Shown here in pieces: positions 40,549-48,163 of a DNA stretch of 50,365 nucleotides. The notes beneath the pieces were generated by a model that worked only from the letters and a program-made list of their open reading frames with translations, ran no database searches and had not been told where the DNA came from. The stretch comes from Candidatus Fermentibacterota bacterium (GTDB taxonomy: Bacteria; Fermentibacterota; Fermentibacteria; Fermentibacterales; JCC-6), in contig JAUWSQ010000015.1 in assembly GCA_030609965.1 (NCBI GenBank), positions 1 through 50,365 on the forward strand. Reading direction: 5' to 3'. The first letter of the stretch is position 1, and each line of letters starts with the position of its first letter. The position numbers and the translations under genes were made by a program.

Positions 40549-41670
40549 ATGTTCAAGAAACTTGAAATTGTAGAATGGATGGATGACAGTGGAAAAGAAA
40601 TAGTCCACAGGATTCCACAGAGCGGCTCCGGCGAATTCCGTCTGGGCACCCAGGTCATAGTTAGAGAAAGCCAGGACGCAATATTCTTCCGGGATGGAAA
40701 GGCGATGGATACATTCGGCCCCGGAAGACACACCATCACTACAGAGAACATCCCCATCCTGACCGGTCTTGTCAGTACCCTCTTCGAGGGTAAGGATTCC
40801 CCGTTCAGGGCAACGATGTTCTATGTGAACAAAAAGACCTTTACCGATATGAAATGGGGCACCAAGGAACCCATAATATTCCGTGACAAGGAACTTTCAA
40901 TGGTGAGATTGAGGGCTTTTGGAAGCTTCTCCATGAAAGTTGAACAGAGCCATCTCTTCATCAATAAGATAGTCGGAACAGAGGGAAGATTCTCGACCGA
41001 TGAGATCGAGAGTTTTCTGAAGGGCATGATAATATCAAGACTGGCGGATCTTCTTGGAGAAACCATTGAAACGATATTTGATCTTGCGCAATACTACGAT
41101 GAAATAGGTACCCTTGCTAAATCCAGACTTGGTGATGATTTCGGCAAATATGGAATACAGATGGTAGATTTCTACGTTCAGGCCATCACACCCCCCGAGG
41201 AGGTTCAGAAAAGGATCGATGAGCGCAGTGCTATGGGAGCGCTTGGCGATATGAATCAGTACCTGCGCTTCAAGACAGCCACCGCTATGGGCGATGCAGC
41301 TGCTAATGAAGGCGGCGGCGGAGCAGCCGGCGCCGGCGTCGGTATGGGTGCCGGGCTTGGAATGGGTATGACAATGGCCAACATGATGGGCCAGACTATG
41401 GCGGGAGGCGGTCAGAGCGCTCCCGAAGCTGCTGCCCTGGTAGCATGTCCTGCGTGCGGGAAGAATGTTGCTCCCGGGAAATTCTGTTCCGAATGCGGCA
41501 AACCCCTTGGCTTGACATGTCCAGAATGCGGTAATGTAATAGCACCCGGAATAAAATTCTGCCCCGAATGCGGAGGCAAGATCGTAACCGGAGAACCATG
41601 CTCCAAATGCGGTGCGGATGTTCCTGCAGACTCAAAATTCTGCCCCGAATGTGGAGAGAAAAAGGAATAG
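40549..41670 (+). CDS. SPFH-domain protein with C-terminal zinc ribbons (virion-core/YdjI-like)
   Basis: The 373-residue protein has an SPFH/band-7-like domain over about residues 25-215: LGTQVIVRESQDAIFFRDGK, TFGPGRHTITTENIPIL and FYVNKKTFTDMKWGT are typical of the YdjI-like subgroup. A Gly/Met-rich flexible stretch follows (about 250-295). The tail has six CxxC pairs (CPAC, CSEC, CPEC, CPEC, CSKC, CPEC), enough for three zinc ribbons. In Bacillus a relative is recruited to membrane sites in stress and phage-shock responses. Zinc ribbons in this class may bind protein partners. It has no membrane helix. The gene ends one base before the acyl-adenylating enzyme gene. Confidence 0.9.
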   Translation: MFKKLEIVEWMDDSGKEIVHRIPQSGSGEFRLGTQVIVRESQDAIFFRDGKAMDTFGPGRHTITTENIPILTGLVSTLFEGKDSPFRATMFYVNKKTFTDMKWGTKEPIIFRDKELSMVRLRAFGSFSMKVEQSHLFINKIVGTEGRFSTDEIESFLKGMIISRLADLLGETIETIFDLAQYYDEIGTLAKSRLGDDFGKYGIQMVDFYVQAITPPEEVQKRIDERSAMGALGDMNQYLRFKTATAMGDAAANEGGGGAAGAGVGMGAGLGMGMTMANMMGQTMAGGGQSAPEAAALVACPACGKNVAPGKFCSECGKPLGLTCPECGNVIAPGIKFCPECGGKIVTGEPCSKCGADVPADSKFCPECGEKKE

Positions 41671-43332
41671 ATGCCGGGGACGGTTCACGAGCTTCTGGAG
41701 AAACGGGCAGCAGGCACACCTGATGCTGTTGCCCTTGAAGACGACCAGCGGAAACTTAGTTTTGCCGACTGGTGGCGCGTATCGTGTCATGTTGCATCTC
41801 TGCTTCAGAAAGCTGGAGTTCAGCAGGAACACGTTGTGGGAGTTGTATCGCAGCGATCCGCCTTTCTTCCCATCACTTTCACTGCGGTTTCCATGCTTGG
41901 AGCGAAATTCGTTTCGCTGAATCCCGACTGGCCGGCACAGGAAAGGATGCGGGTTTTCGGCAGATGGTCTGACCGCCTGGTCCTTACATGGGATAATACC
42001 GATTGCTGTTCTCATCCGGATGAGATGACCCTGTCTCTGCACGATGATATCTTCAGCGGCAGCGAAAATCCTGTAGATGTTCCTGATATGCAAGGCGATG
42101 AAGAGTTCTATCTGAATGTTACTTCGGCATCCACCGGCCAGGCAAAGGTAGCGCCGACAACCCATTATCAGCTGCTGTCGAACACACACGGTGTTACGGC
42201 AACCATGGGACTGACCATTAGTGATGTACACCTCTCCATCTTCGGCGTTTTTGGTCATCCGCACGAACTCTTTATGCGGGGATTATATCTTGGCGGAAAG
42301 ACTGTTCTAACCGAGCATCGGTACCCCAGGGATTTGCTTCATGTTATTTCAAGAACCGGGGTAACAGCCATCATGGCTCTCCCGACGCAGTTGATGAACC
42401 TGTCACATCTATGGAACAGAATTGATGCTGATCTGCAATCCGTGCGAATAGCCGAAGCCGGCGGAATGTATGTTGCCGAGGATTTTGCGGTTAATTTCAC
42501 TGAGAGAACTGGTGTGGAACTCATACCTGTATGGGGAAGTACCGAAACGGCGGGTGTTGTCCTGATCGGAGAGAGCGGGATTCAAGGATTCACAGCTGTT
42601 GTCGATGGGTACGAGATCGAACTTCGTGACCTGTCAGGCAGCAGGATGAATGAAAGCGGCAGCGGTGAACTATGGATTTGTGGATCAGGGGTTGTGAGCA
42701 GGTATAAAGGAGACAGACCACAGACTGAAGAAGCCTTTCTTGATGGATGGTATCGCACCGGTGATATGTTCAGAACGGAGAATGGCAGGTTTGTCTTTCT
42801 CGGTCGCAGAGGAGGACTGATAAAAGCTGCAGGTCTGAAGGTCTATCCACTTGAGGTTGAACTGGCGATACTGAAGCATCCTTCAGTTGTGGACGTGTGC
42901 GTGGTCGGGAGGGATCACCCTTCGCGCGGTGAGATGCCTTCCGCTTATATTGTAACAAGGCCGGGAGCTGAGCTGACCGTTGCGGGGATGAGGGCATTTC
43001 TCCGGCAGTTTCTCGATGAGCACAAGATTCCCAGGCTCATTAATTATGTTCACGGACTGCCGAGAACCGCAAACGGGAAGATAGACAGAAAGGCGGTAGG
43101 AACCAGGGAGATCGTTCCTGATTTCAGGGGTGAACTTCTAAGGTCCGATGTTGAGCTTGTGAGGCTCATAAACCAGAGGGCGGAACTGATGAACGAAATT
43201 GGAGGGGGATTTGATCCCTCATGGGTGGATGACCAGGTTGATAACGCCGTGGGACATAATGCTGGTCCCGTGTCCGACAGTTCTATAAGAGATTTAATGA
43301 GATTCATTATCAGCGAGCTTGGGAAGAGGTAA
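41671..43332 (+). CDS. AMP-binding acyl-adenylating enzyme with C-terminal chorismate-mutase-like segment
   Basis: Residues 1-480 form an ANL-family ligase that adenylates a carboxylate. The phosphate loop is TSASTGQAKVAP (a variant of TSGTTGxPKG). WGSTETAG is motif A5, WYRTGDMF is A7, GRRGGLIKAAGLKVYPLEVE is A8, and RTANGKIDRK supplies the A10 Lys. The substrate is unknown; the A8 form suits acyl-CoA or acyl-carrier ligases. Residues 486-553 are extra and resemble an AroQ chorismate mutase, as described in the next entry. The gene starts directly after the SPFH stop and ends one base before the DAHP synthase ATG, so all are co-transcribed. A link between the ligase and shikimate metabolism is an inference from this arrangement. 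Confidence 0.88.
   Translation: MPGTVHELLEKRAAGTPDAVALEDDQRKLSFADWWRVSCHVASLLQKAGVQQEHVVGVVSQRSAFLPITFTAVSMLGAKFVSLNPDWPAQERMRVFGRWSDRLVLTWDNTDCCSHPDEMTLSLHDDIFSGSENPVDVPDMQGDEEFYLNVTSASTGQAKVAPTTHYQLLSNTHGVTATMGLTISDVHLSIFGVFGHPHELFMRGLYLGGKTVLTEHRYPRDLLHVISRTGVTAIMALPTQLMNLSHLWNRIDADLQSVRIAEAGGMYVAEDFAVNFTERTGVELIPVWGSTETAGVVLIGESGIQGFTAVVDGYEIELRDLSGSRMNESGSGELWICGSGVVSRYKGDRPQTEEAFLDGWYRTGDMFRTENGRFVFLGRRGGLIKAAGLKVYPLEVELAILKHPSVVDVCVVGRDHPSRGEMPSAYIVTRPGAELTVAGMRAFLRQFLDEHKIPRLINYVHGLPRTANGKIDRKAVGTREIVPDFRGELLRSDVELVRLINQRAELMNEIGGGFDPSWVDDQVDNAVGHNAGPVSDSSIRDLMRFIISELGKR
43126..43332 (+). other. AroQ chorismate-mutase-like segment within the acyl-adenylating protein
   Basis: Residues 486-553 read ELLRSDVELVRLINQRAELM...AGPVSDSSIRDLMRFIISEL. 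This parallels the N-terminal AroQ domain of Bacillus-type DAHP synthases in order and spacing: an LR..D...L..L..R..L...IG first helix, and an NxGP....I..IF..I final helix. The first-helix Arg and the second Arg (NQRAE) are kept. The Lys and Arg/Glu expected in the connecting helix are missing, and the segment is about 15 residues shorter. It is probably not catalytic. It is followed one base later, in another frame, by a DAHP synthase that lacks its own AroQ domain. Confidence 0.6.
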
Positions 43333-43333
43333 A

Positions 43334-44125
43334 ATGGACATAAGACCCGTAAAAGTAGGTAATGTCCATATCGGAGAGGGATCATCCATCCTGATCGCCG
43401 GTCCATGTTCTGTTGAGAACTTTGAAATGCTCAGGGAGATTACAGCTGCTGTGGTCGGGGCGGGTGTTTCCATATTAAGAGGTGGTTCTTTCAAACCCAG
43501 AACATCTCCCTATTCCTTTCAGGGTCTGGGTATTGAAGGTTTTGAAATGCTGGATCAGGTTAGAAGGGAATTCAATATTCCGGTGGTCAGTGAAGTCATG
43601 GCGGTAGATCAGATAGAACATGCCGTGAGGCACATCGATATGATCCAGGTTGGAGCGAGGAACATGCACAACTTCCCACTTCTCTCCGCCCTTGGAAGAA
43701 CCGAGAAACCGATACTTCTGAAAAGAGGATTCATGGCCACGATCGAGGAGTGGCTTCTGGCTGCTGAGTATCTGGTCAAGGAGGGAAATGACAGGGTGGT
43801 TCTCTGTGAAAGGGGAATAAGGACCTTTGAACCATGGACAAGGAATACTTTGGACATTTCGGCTGTCCCGCTGGCAAGAATGCTTGGTGGATATCCGGTA
43901 ATTGTAGATCCGTGCCATGCTTCGGGAAGGAGGGACCTTCTGGAACCTCTGTCCCTGGCAGGGCTCGCGGCAGGGGCTGACGGCATTATGCTGGAAGTAC
44001 ATCCTGATCCTGACAAGGCGCTTTCAGATGGAGGACAGTCTCTTTCAATTCCAGAACTGATGGAACTAGCAAAAAAATTGCTCAGAAGGATAGCTCACGA
44101 ATATTCTGAAAACAGAGGAAATTAA
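43334..44125 (+). CDS. aroF: 3-deoxy-7-phosphoheptulonate (DAHP) synthase, type I-beta
   Basis: This enzyme makes DAHP from phosphoenolpyruvate and erythrose 4-phosphate, the entry to aromatic amino acid synthesis. The 263 residues form a TIM barrel with IAGPCSVEN (metal Cys C25), LRGGSFKPRTSPYSFQGLG, DMIQVGARNMHNF, LLKRGFMATIEEWL, LCERGIRTFE, DISAVP, DPCHASGRRDLL (metal His) and LEVHPDPDKALSDGGQS. The short I-beta form without regulatory domain fits an enzyme that is regulated by an added AroQ or ACT domain or not at all. ATG 43334 comes one base after the previous stop; an in-frame start at 43319 lies inside that gene. It is a paralogue of kdsA at 19.6 kb. Confidence 0.96.
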   Translation: MDIRPVKVGNVHIGEGSSILIAGPCSVENFEMLREITAAVVGAGVSILRGGSFKPRTSPYSFQGLGIEGFEMLDQVRREFNIPVVSEVMAVDQIEHAVRHIDMIQVGARNMHNFPLLSALGRTEKPILLKRGFMATIEEWLLAAEYLVKEGNDRVVLCERGIRTFEPWTRNTLDISAVPLARMLGGYPVIVDPCHASGRRDLLEPLSLAGLAAGADGIMLEVHPDPDKALSDGGQSLSIPELMELAKKLLRRIAHEYSENRGN

Positions 44126-44126
44126 T

Positions 44127-45164
44127 ATGCACATTGGTTTGCTTACGGGCGGTGGAGATGCTCCTGGGTTGAACGCTGTTATCAGGGGTATTACTGTTAA
44201 AGGGAAGTCGCGGGATCACATGATAACCGGTTTTTTGAGAGGCTGGAAAGGTGCCATTGAGAACGATGCGATTACTCTGGATCTTGATATGGTCAGGGAT
44301 ATACACATGGAGGGCGGTACTATACTGCTTTCATCCAGAACGAATCCATTCAAGATTGAGAACGGGTTTGAAGGGATTAAGAAAACCTGTGAAGACAGAA
44401 AGCTTGACTGCCTGATAGCGATAGGCGGAGAAGACACTCTCGGTGTTGCCAGCAGGTTGAACACTGAAGGGCTTTCTGTCATCGGTATTCCAAAGACAAT
44501 AGATAACGACCTTAGCGCTACCGATTTTACCTTCGGTTTTGATACCGCAATCAACTACGTTATGAAAGCCCTTGATATGCTTCACACCACTGCTCGAAGC
44601 CATGAAAGGATTATCGTAGTGGAGATCATGGGACGTCATGCCGGGTGGCTGGCCCTTCATGCGGGAATGGCCGGTGGTGCCCATGTCATTCTTATTCCAG
44701 AACAGGAGTTTGACACTAACGAAGTTTGTGAACTCCTGAAAAAACGTTACAGGGAAGGCAACAGGTATGCAATCGTCGCCGTGGCTGAGGGAGCCATTGA
44801 TCCCAAGCTGCAGAGACATGTTATGCATTCGGCGGAGAAGGATGCCTTTGGTCATGTCCAGCTCGGTACTGGAATCGGTATCGGTGAAGTACTCAAGAAT
44901 GAAATCGCCGACAGAACCGATCTGGAAACAAGACATGTAGTTCTGGGCCATGTTCAGCGGGGCGGCAGTCCGACAGCATTTGATCGCGTACTGGGAACAA
45001 GACTGGGAGTCAAAGCTGTTGAAATGGCAGAACAGGGAATGTTCGGAAAAATGGCGGCTCTCCATGGTACTGAATTGGTAGCCGTTGAACTTGAGAAAGC
45101 GGTCGGAACACTGAAAACTGTACCAGTCGAGCAGTATGAAGCTGCAAAACTCTTCTTCGGATAA
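44127..45164 (+). CDS. pfp: 6-phosphofructokinase, predicted pyrophosphate-dependent
   Basis: A 345-residue phosphofructokinase. The nucleotide/phosphate loop GLLTGGGDAPGLNAVIRG starts the protein. The decisive loops are GGEDT (residues 100-104) and PKTIDNDL (122-129, K123). ATP-dependent enzymes carry GGDGS and PGTIDND there, whereas GGEDT/PKTIDND mark the PPi-type or mixed group seen in Amycolatopsis. EIMGRHAGWLAL, IPEQEF and GHVQRGGSPTAFDR bind fructose 6-phosphate. The reaction is reversible, so it can serve gluconeogenesis as well. It begins one base after the aroF stop with GAGG upstream, and gap follows after 12 bases. Confidence 0.92.
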   Translation: MHIGLLTGGGDAPGLNAVIRGITVKGKSRDHMITGFLRGWKGAIENDAITLDLDMVRDIHMEGGTILLSSRTNPFKIENGFEGIKKTCEDRKLDCLIAIGGEDTLGVASRLNTEGLSVIGIPKTIDNDLSATDFTFGFDTAINYVMKALDMLHTTARSHERIIVVEIMGRHAGWLALHAGMAGGAHVILIPEQEFDTNEVCELLKKRYREGNRYAIVAVAEGAIDPKLQRHVMHSAEKDAFGHVQLGTGIGIGEVLKNEIADRTDLETRHVVLGHVQRGGSPTAFDRVLGTRLGVKAVEMAEQGMFGKMAALHGTELVAVELEKAVGTLKTVPVEQYEAAKLFFG

Positions 45165-45176
45165 CGGAGGTTTGAA

Positions 45177-46193
45177 ATGGCGGTTAAAGTCGCGATTAAT
45201 GGATTTGGAAGAATTGGAAGGCTTGTTTACAGGCAGACACTTAATGATAACAGCATCGATATCGTTGCTGTAAATGATCTGACAGATCCTGCGACTCTTG
45301 CGCATCTTCTGAAATACGATTCGGTGCACGGCCGGTTTCCCGGTGACGTTGAAGTAGACGGAGACATTATCCATGCAGGCCGTGACAGTTTCAGGGTTCT
45401 CTCTCAGCCCGATCCTTCAAAGCTCCCCTGGAAGGAACTCGGTATAGAAATAGTTATAGAGTCCACAGGCTTTTTCCGGACAAGGGAAAAGGCGATGCTG
45501 CATATTGAGTCCGGAGCGAAGAAAGTTGTTCTCAGTGCCCCCGCGAAGGGGAAACCAGGAGCTGATCTCACAGTTGTTTATGGTGTGAATCATACACTTT
45601 ACAATCCCCTGAAGGATGAAGTGATTTCCACCGCCAGCTGCACGACCAACTGCCTGGCACCGGTTGCAAAAGTCCTGAATGATACATTCGGTATTGAAAA
45701 CGGAATCATGACAACGATCCATGCCTACACTAACGATCAGAAAATTCTTGATCTGCCGCATAAAGATCTGAGGCGCGCACGCGCTGCAGCTGTTAATATC
45801 ATTCCAACAACCACCGGTGCTGCCGCAGCTGTGGCACTTGTGATTCCCGAGCTCAGCGGTAAGCTTGACGGTATAGCCGTTAGAGTTCCCGTTAAGGACG
45901 GATCGCTGGTAGATCTGGTATGCGAATTGCGAAGCGATGCTACTGTTGATTCGGTGAACAGCGCAATGCTGAAAGCTTCAGAAACCAGTCTGAAAGGAGT
46001 ACTGCAGTACTCCACAGAACCCCTTGTATCAAGCGATATAATAGGCAATCCCTACAGCTCGATCTTCGATTCCCTTGTAACAAAAACGATGGGTTCAAGA
46101 ATGGTGAAGATACTGTCCTGGTACGACAACGAATTCGGTTACGCGGCCAGAATGGTGGACTTCATGCGGTATATGATCGAAGTCGGGCTGTGA
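45177..46193 (+). CDS. gap: Glyceraldehyde-3-phosphate dehydrogenase
   Basis: GAPDH oxidises glyceraldehyde 3-phosphate to 1,3-bisphosphoglycerate with NAD. The 338 residues include [38 protein letters not shown] (NAD site), [11 protein letters not shown], and [12 protein letters not shown] with the catalytic Cys. The adjacent [11 protein letters not shown] carries the catalytic His. [15 protein letters not shown] closes the protein. All catalytic residues are in place. GGAGG lies before ATG 45177. The stop overlaps the pgk GTG start by four bases. Confidence 0.98.
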   Translation: MAVKVAINGFGRIGRLVYRQTLNDNSIDIVAVNDLTDPATLAHLLKYDSVHGRFPGDVEVDGDIIHAGRDSFRVLSQPDPSKLPWKELGIEIVIESTGFFRTREKAMLHIESGAKKVVLSAPAKGKPGADLTVVYGVNHTLYNPLKDEVISTASCTTNCLAPVAKVLNDTFGIENGIMTTIHAYTNDQKILDLPHKDLRRARAAAVNIIPTTTGAAAAVALVIPELSGKLDGIAVRVPVKDGSLVDLVCELRSDATVDSVNSAMLKASETSLKGVLQYSTEPLVSSDIIGNPYSSIFDSLVTKTMGSRMVKILSWYDNEFGYAARMVDFMRYMIEVGL

Positions 46194-47389
46194 AATATCC
46201 CGTACTGGAAGATGCTGAGCTCAGGGGCAGAAAGGTTTTTCTCAGAACGGACCTTAATGTTCCCATCGAGGATGGCAGGATTGCAGACGATACCAGGATA
46301 AGAGCGATCATCCCCACGATAACCTATCTGCTCGATCACGGAGCTTCACTGATTATTGCAAGCCACCTGGGCAGACCCGGCGGGACAATACATCCGGAAC
46401 TGTCGCTGGCACCAGTTGCGGACAGGCTTGCTGAGCTCCTCGGGAAGAAAGTGTCTTTCGCCCCTGACTGTATCGGGGCGAGAGTGAATACCCTCGCTGC
46501 CTCTCTTGAACCGGGTGGTATTCTCCTACTCGAGAACCTCCGTTTTCATCCGGAAGAGAAAGAGGATGATATCGATTTCGCCAGGAAGCTTGCATCCAAC
46601 TCAGATATATACGTTAATGACGCGTTCGGCACGATTCACAGATCCCATGCATCCCTGACCGGAGTACCCAGAGTTTTAAGAGGAGGTTACATAGGACTTC
46701 TCGTACAGAAGGAACTGAAGGTTTTCGTGGAGATGCTTTCATCTCCAGCCAGGCCGTTCTCTCTCCTGATCGGCGGCGCGAAGGTCTCCGATAAGATCCC
46801 TGTCATAGAGAATCTTCTTCCCCGGCTCGATAATCTGATGATTGGCGGAGCAATGGCTTTTACCTTCATGAAGGAGATGGGCCTGAACATAGGGACAAGC
46901 CTTCTGGAACGTGACAGGCTTGGGGCAGCAAGGAAATTATTCAATGATGCTGAGGAACAAGGTGTGGATATACACCTTCCTGCTGATATAGTGATTGCGC
47001 CTTCTGCGGGCAGACCCGATCTGGCTCAGACTGTCCGGGCAGATGCAATACCTGACAATATGGCCGGACTGGACATAGGACCCCGCACGGTAGAGGAGTT
47101 CGGAAAGATTATCAGAAAAAGCAGTACAGTCGTCTGGAACGGGCCTATGGGAGTATTTGAAATTCCACCATTTGACGATGGCACAAGAGGTATCGCCATG
47201 ATTCTTTCTGAAGTCACCGGTAACGGCACGGTCACGGTTGTCGGCGGCGGTGATTCTGTGCGTGCTGTTGTGGAAGCAGGGTTGGAGGACAAAATAACCT
47301 TCGTTTCCACCGGAGGCGGTGCATCTTTGAAACTTCTTCAGGGTGCGGTGCTGCCTGCCCTTGTCTTGCTGGGGGGGGGTAAACAGTGA
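46190..47389 (+). CDS. pgk: Phosphoglycerate kinase
   Basis: The 399-residue kinase makes ATP from 1,3-bisphosphoglycerate. The N-terminal substrate domain has [25 protein letters not shown] and [12 protein letters not shown]; the ATP domain has [48 protein letters not shown] and [14 protein letters not shown]. The start is GTG 46190 overlapping the gap stop. The last codons pass through a run of nine G (47371-47379, LLGGGKQ), where slippage could change the C-terminus. The TGA at 47387 overlaps the GTG of the tpiA frame, the usual close coupling of this operon. Confidence 0.97.
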   Translation: MKYPVLEDAELRGRKVFLRTDLNVPIEDGRIADDTRIRAIIPTITYLLDHGASLIIASHLGRPGGTIHPELSLAPVADRLAELLGKKVSFAPDCIGARVNTLAASLEPGGILLLENLRFHPEEKEDDIDFARKLASNSDIYVNDAFGTIHRSHASLTGVPRVLRGGYIGLLVQKELKVFVEMLSSPARPFSLLIGGAKVSDKIPVIENLLPRLDNLMIGGAMAFTFMKEMGLNIGTSLLERDRLGAARKLFNDAEEQGVDIHLPADIVIAPSAGRPDLAQTVRADAIPDNMAGLDIGPRTVEEFGKIIRKSSTVVWNGPMGVFEIPPFDDGTRGIAMILSEVTGNGTVTVVGGGDSVRAVVEAGLEDKITFVSTGGGASLKLLQGAVLPALVLLGGGKQ

Positions 47390-47415
47390 CGCAGATCATC
47401 GGAGGAAACTAGAAG
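47386..47415 (+). other. tpiA 5' codons with in-frame TAG in the Gly-Asn-Trp-Lys motif
   Basis: From GTG 47386 the codons are Met(GTG)-Thr-Gln-Ile-Ile-Gly-Gly-Asn-TAG-Lys and then Met-Asn-Gly at 47416. Triosephosphate isomerases begin with exactly GNWKMNG, so TAG (47410-47412) occupies the Trp codon; the change from TGG is one base at 47411. The Asn and Lys beside it are the active-site Asn and Lys. Confidence 0.85.
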
Positions 47416-48147
47416 ATGAACGGTTCCAGGCAGGCTGCTCTTGAATTTCTGAGTGAAATGAAAAGACTCGGATCAGGATCGGTGTCATCGGAAATAGTCC
47501 TTTTCCCGCCTTTCACACTTCTCCCCGTGATGGCGGATGCCGCAGCCGATTGCGGTATCGAAACGGGTGGACAGGATATTTTCTGGCTTGAAAAGGGTGC
47601 ATTTACCGGAGAAATCAGTCCTTCTTTGCTTCTGGATGCCGGAGCTTCCTGGTTCCTCGCCGGTCACAGCGAACGGAGGCACGTTATCGGGGAGACCGAT
47701 GAAATCGTCAGGAGAAAGTTACAGGCTGGCCTGCAGAGCGGGCTTCGCGGCATTCTCTGCGTTGGTGAACTCCTGGAGGAGAGGGATGCCGGCAGGACGG
47801 AAGAAGTCGTAAAAAGACAGATTGAATTTGCCCTGAAAGATCAAAAATACGTTTCCCCCGAGAACTTTGTGATCGCTTACGAACCGGTATGGGCAATCGG
47901 CACCGGTCTCACTGCAACTCCGGATGAAGCCGAACGGATGCACTCGCTGATAAGGGAGTGGGTTGCCGGTATATTGAGTAATGATTTCGCAGATAACACA
48001 AGGATACAGTACGGTGGAAGTGTAAAACCTGATAACGCTGCTGAAATACTTTCCATGCCATCGATCAACGGAGCACTGGTGGGTGGAGCAAGCCTGAAAG
48101 CAGAGAGCTTCATGGATATATTAAAAGCGGTTCCACAACAGAATTGA
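47416..48147 (+). CDS. tpiA: Triosephosphate isomerase, N-terminus interrupted by TAG
   Basis: The body of the enzyme is intact: GHSERRHVIGE has the catalytic His, AYEPVWAIGTGLTA the catalytic Glu, and RIQYGGSVKPDN and GALVGGASL the phosphate-binding loops. Read from ATG 47416 the protein has 243 residues but lacks the catalytic Lys that lies one codon before this Met. GGAGG at 47401-47405 is ten bases upstream, so translation from here is possible, although the product would be expected to be inactive. The natural start appears to be GTG 47386. Possible explanations are a base error, TAG readthrough, or a recent null mutation in this one cell line. No other tpiA is in the window. Confidence 0.93.
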   Translation: MNGSRQAALEFLSEMKRLGSGSVSSEIVLFPPFTLLPVMADAAADCGIETGGQDIFWLEKGAFTGEISPSLLLDAGASWFLAGHSERRHVIGETDEIVRRKLQAGLQSGLRGILCVGELLEERDAGRTEEVVKRQIEFALKDQKYVSPENFVIAYEPVWAIGTGLTATPDEAERMHSLIREWVAGILSNDFADNTRIQYGGSVKPDNAAEILSMPSINGALVGGASLKAESFMDILKAVPQQN

Positions 48148-48163
48148 CAGCAGAAGGTCCCGT

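Noticed and set aside
44331..45374. 347-codon minus-strand frame opposite the phosphofructokinase gene
   Set aside because: It is antisense to a well conserved gene, has no family similarity and no ribosome site; it reflects codon bias on the coding strand.
47410..47412. Genome-wide reassignment of TAG to an amino acid
   Set aside because: TAG is the normal stop of many intact genes here (manC, the histidine kinase, lptB, the adenosine-specific kinase, the SPFH protein), all ending at the expected family length.
47369..47420. Programmed -1 frameshift on the G run to make a PGK-TIM fusion as in Thermotoga
   Set aside because: The tpiA frame contains TAA at 47380-47382, directly after the G run, and TAG at 47410, so a -1 shift would end translation at once.
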